Source: SIAQ01 sp964484265 | GTDB taxonomy: Bacteria; Planctomycetota; Planctomycetia; Gemmatales; Gemmataceae | Reading direction: 5' to 3' | Length of the DNA stretch: 64,000 nt | Assembly: GCA_964484265.1 (NCBI GenBank) | Contig: CAZAFH010000018.1 | Span: forward strand, 1-64,000 | Program-made: the position numbers and the translations under genes | Shown here: in pieces, positions 32,276-39,906 of the stretch | How the letters are laid out: each line of letters starts with the position of its first letter | Numbering within the stretch: the stretch's first letter is position 1 | Notes under the pieces: model-generated | The model's input: only the letters and a program-made list of their open reading frames with translations | What the model was told of the DNA's origin: nothing | Database searches by the model: none

Positions 32276-33286
32276 TCAGTGTACCTGACACGTCTTGCCA
32301 GCTTGCTCCGGTTCGATGAAGACAAACTGCCCTGCCTGCGGTCCCTGGCGAAGCATGGTCCACGTTGCTCCCGCGACGGCGACGCGCTGGCCGCGCGGAT
32401 AGACCGTGCCTTCGTCGTCGCGGATCTGCCGAAACGGGCCGCGATAGATGACCTCAAGGATATTCGCGGCTGTCGGCGCCAGCGGCTTCCAGCCGACGGC
32501 TTTGATTTCGCGCATCTCGACGCCGTCGTGCTCGAACCAGGCTTTGTCGGTGAACTTGACGAACTGCAAGCCGATGAAGCCGGCATCGTGCAGAGTCGTG
32601 GTCACTTCATTGTGCATGGGAATGCGTGAGACCATCGCGGCCATGCCTGGGAGTGTTGGCGTGCCGTTCGGGAACGGCTTGTCGCTTGCGAGGCCATGAA
32701 CCACGACTTTACCGCCCGGCTTGACGACGCGGAAGGCGTCGGCGATCAAACGTTGCCGATCGCTCGCCTGGCTGGCGCCGTTGAAGGTTCCGGTCAGGCG
32801 CACTTCGTCCACGCTGGCGTCATCGTGCGGAATGCGGTCCGGCAGTGCGGCCGTCACGTAATGTTCCCACACGATCGGCTGGCCTGGCGGGGCTGCCGGC
32901 TCCGCGATTGGCTGATCGGCGGCGGCCCAAACGGCCTCGTCCGCTCCCACGGCGAGTTGCCAGGCGTTGCCATCGGGATCGGCCACGCCGAACGTTTGAT
33001 CGCCGTTGGATGATTGAATGTGAATGCCGCGATTTTCGAGCCGTTCACGCATTTCATGAAGGTGCTCGGGCGACGACAACGTCAACCCGACACGGTTGCG
33101 CTCGCCGTCTTTGCCGACGGTGTGAGGCACGAGCGAGAACACCACCGGCGGATCGGTGACTTCGAACTTCGCGTAGTCGTCATGGCACTTGGCCGGCTCC
33201 ATGTCGAACAGCACGCGATAAAAATCGATCGCCCGCGTCAAGCTGGAGACATTGAGCGACAGATGAAAACACCACGATTTTTGCAT
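32276..33286 (-). CDS. Degenerate VOC domain fused to a half-methyltransferase (paralogue B)
   Basis: A protein of 336 aa, the same length as paralogue A. The ATG at 33286 has GGAG upstream. The VOC domain has lost the metal site: the three ligand positions are H8, R65 (NRVGL) and Q110 (AWQLAV), and the CC pair is replaced by NGD. The second part again matches only the C-terminal half of a methyltransferase (DDASVDEVRLTGTFNGA, AFRVVKPGGKVVVHG) and ends with VIYRGPFRQIRDDEG...RGQRVAV. It may be a regulatory or structural partner of paralogue A, or a metal-free VOC binder. The substrate is unknown. Confidence 0.78.
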   Translation of the reverse strand: MQKSWCFHLSLNVSSLTRAIDFYRVLFDMEPAKCHDDYAKFEVTDPPVVFSLVPHTVGKDGERNRVGLTLSSPEHLHEMRERLENRGIHIQSSNGDQTFGVADPDGNAWQLAVGADEAVWAAADQPIAEPAAPPGQPIVWEHYVTAALPDRIPHDDASVDEVRLTGTFNGASQASDRQRLIADAFRVVKPGGKVVVHGLASDKPFPNGTPTLPGMAAMVSRIPMHNEVTTTLHDAGFIGLQFVKFTDKAWFEHDGVEMREIKAVGWKPLAPTAANILEVIYRGPFRQIRDDEGTVYPRGQRVAVAGATWTMLRQGPQAGQFVFIEPEQAGKTCQVH

Positions 33287-33307
33287 CACGATCTCCAATT
33301 TCGTTAG

Positions 33308-33324
33308 CCGCTTGCGGCTTAGCG
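33308..33324. repeat. Half copy of the CCGCTTGCGGCTTAGCG palindrome
   Basis: One 17-nt arm only. It contains the TAA stop codon of the downstream MFS gene (read on the minus strand, CGCTAAG). Confidence 0.75.
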
Positions 33325-34569
33325 CTCAACAGGAACCCACCACCCGGCCAAACCGAGTACTACCAAGATCGGGGCAACCGCAAGGAAGAAGGCGTCATAG
33401 CTACCCGTCTCTGCCTTGCACCATGTCAACAGCACCGGTCCGAGCGCGGAAGCGAATACTGAAAGTATGTGGGCCGCTCCTTGTATGCGTCCCAGCTGGC
33501 TGCGTCCGAACGCCTGGGCATAGAACGCGAAGAACACCACGGTGATCAACCCACCCGACCCGCCCAGGGCCAGAGCATAGGCGACGACTTCCGCGTCATT
33601 GCGAATCCAGGGAAAAGCGGCGAGCGCTCCGGCCAATAGCACCATGCTGATGCCAAGCAATCGCCCCATCGGCCAAACCATCGACAACCAACCGCCGAGG
33701 AGATTGCACACCAACCCGAAGCCCGCGAGTATCGCCATCACCACGAGAAACGTATTCGGCCCGAAACCGTGATCCGCCAGGATCGATTCGCTGAACAAGG
33801 TCACGGAAGACCATACCAACCCAAACAGCGCCGACGCCAAACTATAAATCCAGAACGCCGGGCTGCGCAACGCATCCCATACGGTGGCATCGTCTGGTGA
33901 AGTTACGACTTCCCGCCGTTCGTCGGCTTCGTATGCTTGCAAGCCGATGCTGGCGGGTGTGCTGCGCACCAGAAGCCAGGTGAACGGCGCGAGTCCGACC
34001 AGACCAACGCCGAGATACAACCACGCCGCCCGCCAGCCTTCCACCTGCACCGTTCGGCCAACCCATAGCGTGCTGGCGATGAACCCGATCGCCAATAGCA
34101 CGGAAAAAACGCCCATCGCCGGGCCCAGACGGCGAGAGAACCACTTGCCCACCATGGCCACGCTGATGATGGACAACGTGCCCTGTCCGAGTCCGCGCAC
34201 GAGCAGCAGTACCGGGAAGAGATACGCCGGTTCATAAACCTGGCTCATGGCGACGACCGCCGCGCCCAGGAAGAAAATTACGCCTGCCCCCATGATGCGC
34301 GAGCCGAAGCGATCCACCATCGATCCGACCGGGATCGCCATCGCCGCGCCGATCAATATCGCCCAGAAATTAACGTTGCTGAACGTCTGGTCGGCGATGC
34401 CCATGTCCTCGATGAGCGATTTCGTGATCAGTCCGAGTCCGTGCGTCCGGCCCGGCAACGTCGCGGTCATCGCCAGCGCGGCCATCACGACATTCACCCA
34501 GCCGTAGTAAATCGGTAGGCGAGGCGTGATGATCGGTTTGTCCGCAATGGCATTCTCTGGCAGCGTCAT
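33319..34569 (-). CDS. MFS transporter, OFA/monocarboxylate-like (copy 2)
   Basis: A protein of 416 aa from the ATG at 34569, 4 nt beyond the PhyH gene stop; the longer frame is discarded. Twelve membrane segments are readable. The start PIYYGWVNVVMAALAMTATLPGRTHGLGLI and loop GSMVDRFGSRIMG match copy 1. It ends PVER, with the stop codon in a half palindrome. The tight spacing puts it in one transcript with the PhyH gene. Two paralogues in one block suggest import and export of related compounds. Confidence 0.88.
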   Translation of the reverse strand: MTLPENAIADKPIITPRLPIYYGWVNVVMAALAMTATLPGRTHGLGLITKSLIEDMGIADQTFSNVNFWAILIGAAMAIPVGSMVDRFGSRIMGAGVIFFLGAAVVAMSQVYEPAYLFPVLLLVRGLGQGTLSIISVAMVGKWFSRRLGPAMGVFSVLLAIGFIASTLWVGRTVQVEGWRAAWLYLGVGLVGLAPFTWLLVRSTPASIGLQAYEADERREVVTSPDDATVWDALRSPAFWIYSLASALFGLVWSSVTLFSESILADHGFGPNTFLVVMAILAGFGLVCNLLGGWLSMVWPMGRLLGISMVLLAGALAAFPWIRNDAEVVAYALALGGSGGLITVVFFAFYAQAFGRSQLGRIQGAAHILSVFASALGPVLLTWCKAETGSYDAFFLAVAPILVVLGLAGWWVPVER

Positions 34570-34573
34570 GTTC

Positions 34574-35371
34574 TCACTTGAAATAGACAAAGTGCTTGCC
34601 GTACTCCGCGTATTTCTTGCGCAGCCATACGTGAAATTCCTCATAGTGCTTTTCCCTACGGTTGCCGCCGTCGGAAAGAGCGTTGTAGCTGAGGTATAAC
34701 TGGCGACGCCAGCGCTCGGAACGATTGGGCGAAGACCCGTGCGGCGTGAAGCATCCGAAGATCGCGACATCGCCGGGTTCGAGAATCAACGGCACCGCTG
34801 TCGCCTCATCGACGGCGTCCTTCGGCAGCGTATGATACTCGCCGTCTTCAGGCGACATGTAGCCGTTGAGGTGGTAGCCGGGATAGACGATCGTGCAGCC
34901 GTTGTCGAGGTCGGTCCGTTCGTAGGCGATAATCGCGGTAAGAAACGTGCGAGGGAAATCGCGCCAGCTGATGAAGTCCTGATGCAGGTCGTAGCCCTTG
35001 GCGCCGGGCGGTTTGAAGATCAATTTGTCCTTGAACAGGCACGCCTCCTCGCCATACAAATCGCCGAGAATCTGCAAGAGGCGAGTATCATGCGCGAGTC
35101 GATCGCATACGGGCGAGATATCGATGACCGGATCGAAGCACTCGAACAGGCATTCCTGCGTCTTGATGTGGTTCTGCCAACGGCAGCGGATGTTCTCCGT
35201 CACGATCAGGTCGCGCCGCTGCGTCAAGCGGTCGGCGTCCGCCATTGCCTCGGCGACATCGGCTTCGGAAAAAAGCCGACGGACGATGAGGTAGCCTTGT
35301 TGCCGATATTGCTCGATCTCGCTTTCGCGCAGGACAAGCGAACTGGTCATCGTCATCGTTGCCGTTGACAT
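34574..35371 (-). CDS. PhyH-type Fe(II)/2-oxoglutarate dioxygenase
   Basis: A protein of 265 aa of the phytanoyl-CoA dioxygenase family. Iron ligands H130-x-D132 (LHQDF) and a distal His (FTPHGSSPN) are visible, with the oxoglutarate-binding Arg likely in RRQLYLSY. The spacing and the word SWRDFPRTFLTAIIAYERTDLDNGC are typical. Family members hydroxylate or otherwise oxidise small molecules, including natural-product intermediates. Its stop is next to the MFS start. The substrate is unknown, but position suggests a step on the compound handled by the VOC proteins. Confidence 0.86.
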   Translation of the reverse strand: MSTATMTMTSSLVLRESEIEQYRQQGYLIVRRLFSEADVAEAMADADRLTQRRDLIVTENIRCRWQNHIKTQECLFECFDPVIDISPVCDRLAHDTRLLQILGDLYGEEACLFKDKLIFKPPGAKGYDLHQDFISWRDFPRTFLTAIIAYERTDLDNGCTIVYPGYHLNGYMSPEDGEYHTLPKDAVDEATAVPLILEPGDVAIFGCFTPHGSSPNRSERWRRQLYLSYNALSDGGNRREKHYEEFHVWLRKKYAEYGKHFVYFK

Positions 35372-35383
35372 CGTTTGCTCGCT

Positions 35384-35824
35384 TTACGGAGTGGGGCGTT
35401 TGAGAACCATCAACACGATGCTTCCGCCATCGGGCGAGGTGAATTCTGCCGGGCGGTCCTTGCCAAAAATCTTCGCACAGATTCGTAGCTCGTCGCCTTT
35501 GAATTCGTAGATTCCTTCCATGTCGGCGCCTTTTTGCGTGCCGCCGCCGACAGTGAAATCGAAAATCTTGGGCATCGTCGTCGGATCGATCTTGATCTTG
35601 AGGCGAGCATATTCCTGCTTGACGCGGTCGTTGCCTTCGACGATGACTTCGTCGCCTTTGAAGACGAAGTTGAATTTCAGCTTGCTGTGATCCTTGCCGT
35701 TATAAGTGATCTCAGTGACGGCCCACGTGCCATCGAACTTGGCGAGTTCCTTCTTGGCGTCCGTTGCGTTACCGGCGCCGATCGTCAAGATTGCTGCCAG
35801 GCAGAAGCCGATAGTCGTTTTCAT
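35384..35824 (-). CDS. TIGR03067-type secreted planctomycete protein
   Basis: A protein of 146 aa from the ATG at 35824, which opens with a signal peptide (MKTTIGFCLAAILTIGAGNA). The rest is the TIGR03067 domain common in planctomycetes: LAKFDGTWAVTEITYNGK, then IYEFKGDELRIC and a final VLMVLKR. The function of the domain is unknown. It lies 12 nt upstream of the PhyH gene and may be part of the same transcript. Confidence 0.82.
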   Translation of the reverse strand: MKTTIGFCLAAILTIGAGNATDAKKELAKFDGTWAVTEITYNGKDHSKLKFNFVFKGDEVIVEGNDRVKQEYARLKIKIDPTTMPKIFDFTVGGGTQKGADMEGIYEFKGDELRICAKIFGKDRPAEFTSPDGGSIVLMVLKRPTP

Positions 35825-36052
35825 GTTGATTCTCGGATAAGAAACGAACGCCACTACGTTCTGACATTCGTTATATTGTCAGATCGTATGCCGTTCAAGA
35901 TAGGAGGGACTGGCAGCGGAAGAATAGGCCGATTAACGACTCAATTTCGCCCGTTCGTGCTTCCATTCGCCAATGGCCATTGCCATGTGTGGGTACCTCG
36001 TTGCTTTTGCTGCCAATCCGAAATCGTTTCGCCCGTTCCAGACTCAATTCGA

Positions 36053-36544
36053 TCAGTTTTCGAGCGATTCGGGGTTGAACGTGTGAATGGTTTTGACGGA
36101 GTTGGTGAAGTTGGTATGAACCTCGAAGCGGTCCATATCGCTGACGACAAGCAGCGGCGGGTTCTCCAAAGCTTCGCGATAGAGCATCTGGTTATAGGCT
36201 TCGACGAGGTCTTTGTGCTTGCCCTTGTATTCCCAGTCGAAGTACTGGCGTTTCCAGACGTCCGCCCAGCCTTTACCCCCGCCGGAATTGCTCACGCCAC
36301 GCTCGAAGGTGTATTCGGTTCCATCGGGATCGGCGGTGGCGGGCTTGGGTTCGCTGAGAAGTTCGCACAGGTCGAGAAAGTGTTGCCGATTGCTTTGGAT
36401 TTTATCCAGGTCGGGTTGGCGCTTCGTGGTCGAATCTACAATTTCCTCTAGACCTGCCAAACCATGCGGATGCCGGCAGACGTTGCACAAAGGCACGAGG
36501 GGCAGAATTGCAAGTTCCATCGGGTTTACATGCCTTGGATTCAA
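36053..36544 (-). pseudogene. N-terminal fragment of an MmeI-like/class I DNA methylase
   Basis: About 163 aa resembling the N-terminal domain of large MmeI/type-ISP restriction-modification enzymes: KGWADVWKRQYFDWEYKGKH, then YREALENPPLLVVSDMDRFEVHTNF. The methylase and helicase parts are missing: the frame stops at 36053, and nothing similar continues to the left. It is a truncated remnant of a restriction-modification gene near the island's right end. From memory, members of this family have an extra residue pair in LLQYREAL, so there may also be a small internal deletion. Confidence 0.72.
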
Positions 36545-36660
36545 GTCGATTCAATCAGTTATTATAGCTCACAATTCAAGCCTCTTTTCCGTCGGGCTTG
36601 CATGCCTTGGATTCAAGTCGATTCAATCAACTATTGTAGCTCAATTCAAGCCTCCTTTTT
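36520..36660. repeat. 72-bp tandem duplication
   Basis: A 72-bp unit beginning near 36520 (ATGCCTTGGATTCAAGTCGA and on) is repeated from about 36592, with a few differences and a 3-nt deletion near the end. It is non-coding. Confidence 0.75.
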
Positions 36661-37172
36661 GTTCGCGCGAGAAGCTGCTTTTTCAGCGCAACAATCCACT
36701 TTTCCGTCTCCGTTTGTTCCCGTAGATTCAAGCCAAGGCTCCTACAACGTTCGGCCTTGTGCAAGCGATGCAACTATGATTTCGTCGGCGTTCGCTCGGC
36801 GTCGATTTCCACTGCAATAAGACGACATTGGCGGTCATCTTCTATGCAGTGCAAGACGTTCTGTAGGAGTTGCTGTAGGTGCAATAAAACACCACATGTA
36901 GGAGTTGCTATAGGTGTTGAAAAACACAAATTCTAGGAGATGCAAGTAGGTGTTGAAAAATACAACTCGCTTCCAACGCGATTGCACAAGAATAGGGGCT
37001 TTCCGACCATACGATATACTCTCGTCCACTATTCCTCTTGCCGAGCATGAGCGCAACATGCCGGGCGCGGGCCTGAAGCATTACAGGCAAGCAAGGAATC
37101 AATTCCTTACCTATTCCGCGATGCTATGCTCCGGTTCACTCAGTCCGGTAGTACCTAAACCACGGGGACGGA
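36545..37172. other. Gene-free region of about 630 bp near the island's right end
   Basis: No gene is seen. The region holds the 72-bp duplication on its left (36520-36660), the 35-bp tandem repeat at 36863-36967, and otherwise AT-richer sequence with a GATTCAAGCCAAGGC word related to the duplication. Confidence 0.45.
36863..36967. repeat. 35-bp tandem repeat, three copies
   Basis: Units start at 36863, 36898 and 36933 (GTAGGAGTTGCTGTAGGTG and variants), a 35-bp period. The units are adjacent without unique spacers, so this is not a CRISPR array. It is non-coding. Confidence 0.8.
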
Positions 37173-37345
37173 TCACCCCATGCCGAGCATAAGAGCGACA
37201 AGCCGGGCACGCTCTTCCTTCGGCAACTTGAACAGTTCGGCGGCAAGCGTATCGAGGTTTAGCGGCGCGGAATGCACCGGAATTTGCAGCGCGGGTTCGG
37301 GATTTTGCTGTTTTTCCAGGGTTTCAGGGGGGGAATGCGAGTCCC
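37173..37345 (-). pseudogene. Orphan 3' end of a tyrosine integrase gene
   Basis: On the minus strand the frame crosses the attR core as LLPQGDS, the same residues the integrase shows at attL (YYPQGDS). It then continues HSPPETLEKQQNPEPALQIP and ends LFKLPKEERARLVALMLGMG and a stop. It has no start codon of its own inside the element. Joined to the integrase at the shared core, it would give that protein a proper C-terminus in the excised circle. It is read as the displaced tail of the gene at 17359-18620. A chance frame cannot be fully excluded. Confidence 0.68.
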
Positions 37346-37360
37346 CTTGGGGTAGTAGGT
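37338..37360 (+). other. Right attachment core (attR)
   Basis: A 23-nt copy of the tRNA-Glu 3' end (CGAGTCCCCTTGGGG, then TAGTAGGT), differing from 17395-17418 by one missing G. No tRNA gene is present here. The orphan integrase tail lies just to the left, inside the element. Confidence 0.68.
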
Positions 37361-37507
37361 GCTTTTCCGTAGCACCGCCTATTACAAGCAGGAATCGGTA
37401 CAACACGAGTGCCGGTTGCTGCTTGTGGCGTTTTATTCGCGGCCCTTTGGCTCCGGACAATTCTCCGGATCGCCTAAAGATGACTCTCATGCAGCCTATT
37501 CTGCACC

Positions 37508-37593
37508 GATTGGCGAGCCTGGCGGCATTAACGACAGGTTGAACCGACGGTCGCCTATTCAACCTGCCGCTAACACGGCCAGGCTCGCCAATC
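37508..37593. repeat. 36-bp imperfect inverted repeat
   Basis: Arms 37508-37543 and 37558-37593 match at 31 of 36 positions (outer word GATTGGCGAGCCTGGC). It lies downstream of the metalloprotease gene stop and may act as its 3' hairpin. There is no T-run. Confidence 0.7.
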
Positions 37594-37619
37594 AATTTTC
37601 ATTTCGCATCCGCTCCTCG

Positions 37620-39821
37620 TCAGAACGCTGGCAGGTCACCCTCGAGCGAGAAGCCGTGGTCGGCGAGCCAGTCGGAGACTGCTTTCAGTTTGGCGCTGAC
37701 GGCGCCGCTCTGCCCAGCGTTCGGGTTGTGGTTGGATTGCAGGCCGATCCAGATTGACTCGAAGAGCGGCCGAAGGTGCGGGGGCACCTCGTAGCTGGAG
37801 AAGAACTGCCCGAGCGACTGGTTCGACTCACGCAAGTTGCCGAGGAACGCGGTGAGGTCGGCAAAGATCGAGCTAGCAGCAGGCGCTGGCGGAGCGGGAG
37901 TTCCGGTGCGCAAAGACAGCGTCCAGTTATCGAGGAATCCGCCGTCGGCACGGTAGTAGTCGCGGATTTCGAGCTTCCAGGCGCCGTTGGGATTTTTCCC
38001 GTTGAGCGCGCTGAGCAGCTGATAGGGCCTGAAGGAACCCGTAAACGGCGCCGCGGCGTTGCCGATGTAGGAGCTTGCTGCGTCGTCGAAGACGGTGTTG
38101 ACGAGATTGTCGCCGCTGCCGCCGTGCCTGTAGAAGAGCGTGATGCGCGTGCCATCGGGTGCGATGAGGACGATGCGCAAGTCGCTGACGTAGGTATGCT
38201 GAATATTGACTTTGACATCGACATCCTGGAGGGTGCCAGTCAAACCGCTGACGTTGATGGTCGAGACGATCGTTGACGATTTGGTGGAACTGATGACGAC
38301 ATCGGTGTTATTGGTGAATGAGATCTGAGAGGGTTGCGGGTTGACGGTGATGTTCGCGGTCGCCGAGGCCGCGCCGCCGTGGCCGTCGGAGATTGAATAC
38401 GAGAACGAGGCGTTGCCCGAGAAGCCGGCGGCGGGCGTGAAGATGACAGAGGAACCGCTGATGACTGCGGTGCCGCCGACGATGTTGCCTACGCTCGTGA
38501 TGAAGAGCGAGTCGCCATTGGGGTCAGAGTCGTTGGCAAGAACATTGACGGTGACGGGAACGCCAGCGGTTGTGGAGGCGGTATCATTGTTGGCGATGGG
38601 GTTCTGGTTGGTAGGGCCGCCGCCGGTGTAGGCTTGCACGGTTCCGGAGATGCGGTAGTTTCCGAGGCTCGCGTAATTGGAAAAGCCGGTCGTGAGCGGG
38701 TCGCCTTTGCCTGTACCGGTAATTTTGAGGAAATACTGCCCTGCCGAGCCGAGCGTGAAGTTGACGGGCGCGTTGAGCTGACCAGCCGGGTTGACGGTCG
38801 TCAGCAGCGTGCCGTTGGCGTCGTACAAGTCGGCGCGGACCGCGAGGTTCGGGCCGAGCGGCAGCGGGTCGACATTGAGCGCGATCGCGCCAGCGTTAGA
38901 CCAGAACGAGAAATAGTCGGCATCGGAATTGCGTTCGATCAGGCCATAGGTCGCTGACACAACCGAGGAGCCTTGCGGCAGCAACTGGAAAGCCGCCGCC
39001 TGCGTATTGCCGTAGTCGTCGGAGCGGTAAGTGAAGCCGTTCTGGGTAGTAATGATGTTGAGGTCGTCCTGGAGTTGGTTGGCGCCGGAGTATTCGCCCT
39101 TGCTCCATTGGGTGACGTTGACGTTATAGGAGGCGCCCATGATCGGCCCCCAAGGCGTGACGCCCGATCCCTGACCGCCGTAGTAAGCCAGCGTGCCTGT
39201 GCCGTCGTGGCTCAAACCGAGGGAGTGACCGACTTCGTGGGTGGCGGCCTCGGCGGCGCCTTTCTCGCCGACGTTGAAGACGTAGACCGGCGTGTCGGTG
39301 CTGAAGTTGAACGAGCCGACGTAAGCGACGCCGCCCGAACCCGGCGCGGGCTGATCATTTCCAGTGAATACGACGCGCACGCCCCAGGCGACATCGGACG
39401 TGCCGACTCTGCGCAGCGCTTCAACGCCGGGATCCTGTGTCGTCACATTGATGTTGAACGGGGCGAAATCCTCGGACACCCTTGCCCAAATTCGCTGGAT
39501 GATTTGCTTTTCCGTGTCTGTGAAGGCGGCGCCGTTGCCCGAGTAATCCCACGCTGGGCTAACGATATTGTCCCAGCTTGTGCCATAGACGTCGCCGTTC
39601 GTATGGCCATCGAAATCAAGGTAGACGGTTTGATTCGCTCCAGGGTTGCTTTGCAGCAAAAAGGTTTGCGACAGGTCATACACGCCCGAGCCGATGCTGT
39701 AGAGCGTTGACGCTGAAAGGACTTCACGTTCTTCGAGACGTTCGACTCCGAGGCGAGCGTTCGTCCAGCGACGATTTGATGACTGTACGTGCCTCCTCGA
39801 AACACCAGATAGGTTCAACAT
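37620..39821 (-). CDS. Secreted metzincin metalloprotease with cadherin-like and P-domain
   Basis: A protein of 733 aa from the ATG at 39821, chosen because the planctomycete-type N-terminus follows (RRHVQSSNRR, then RLGVERLEEREVLSA, an LExR-type motif). The zinc site HEVGHSLGLSH (195-205) makes it a metzincin. A later region (about 470-560) is a cadherin/Big-like domain (NDTASTTAGVPVTVNVLAND). A proprotein-convertase P-domain (about 565-690) includes VDVKVNIQHTYVSDLRIVLIAPDG and a C-terminal helical part follows. It is probably a secreted or surface peptidase. It lies immediately outside the island. Confidence 0.88.
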   Translation of the reverse strand: MLNLSGVSRRHVQSSNRRWTNARLGVERLEEREVLSASTLYSIGSGVYDLSQTFLLQSNPGANQTVYLDFDGHTNGDVYGTSWDNIVSPAWDYSGNGAAFTDTEKQIIQRIWARVSEDFAPFNINVTTQDPGVEALRRVGTSDVAWGVRVVFTGNDQPAPGSGGVAYVGSFNFSTDTPVYVFNVGEKGAAEAATHEVGHSLGLSHDGTGTLAYYGGQGSGVTPWGPIMGASYNVNVTQWSKGEYSGANQLQDDLNIITTQNGFTYRSDDYGNTQAAAFQLLPQGSSVVSATYGLIERNSDADYFSFWSNAGAIALNVDPLPLGPNLAVRADLYDANGTLLTTVNPAGQLNAPVNFTLGSAGQYFLKITGTGKGDPLTTGFSNYASLGNYRISGTVQAYTGGGPTNQNPIANNDTASTTAGVPVTVNVLANDSDPNGDSLFITSVGNIVGGTAVISGSSVIFTPAAGFSGNASFSYSISDGHGGAASATANITVNPQPSQISFTNNTDVVISSTKSSTIVSTINVSGLTGTLQDVDVKVNIQHTYVSDLRIVLIAPDGTRITLFYRHGGSGDNLVNTVFDDAASSYIGNAAAPFTGSFRPYQLLSALNGKNPNGAWKLEIRDYYRADGGFLDNWTLSLRTGTPAPPAPAASSIFADLTAFLGNLRESNQSLGQFFSSYEVPPHLRPLFESIWIGLQSNHNPNAGQSGAVSAKLKAVSDWLADHGFSLEGDLPAF

Positions 39822-39906
39822 GCGCAGTTTCTCCGCGTGGGGGAAGAATGTCTGGATCAGATTTTGACGGGATGAAAACACTTCGACGGGTAATGTTGAC
39901 GTTGTA

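Noticed and set aside
36863..36967. 35-bp repeats as a CRISPR array
   Set aside because: The units abut with no unique spacers, have only three copies, and no cas gene is near.
37363..37595. Start of a 140-aa protein including the integrase tail
   Set aside because: The upstream part (MIGEPGRVSGRLNRR and on) is encoded by the 36-bp inverted repeat and flanking chromosomal DNA; only the part from the att core on resembles an integrase.
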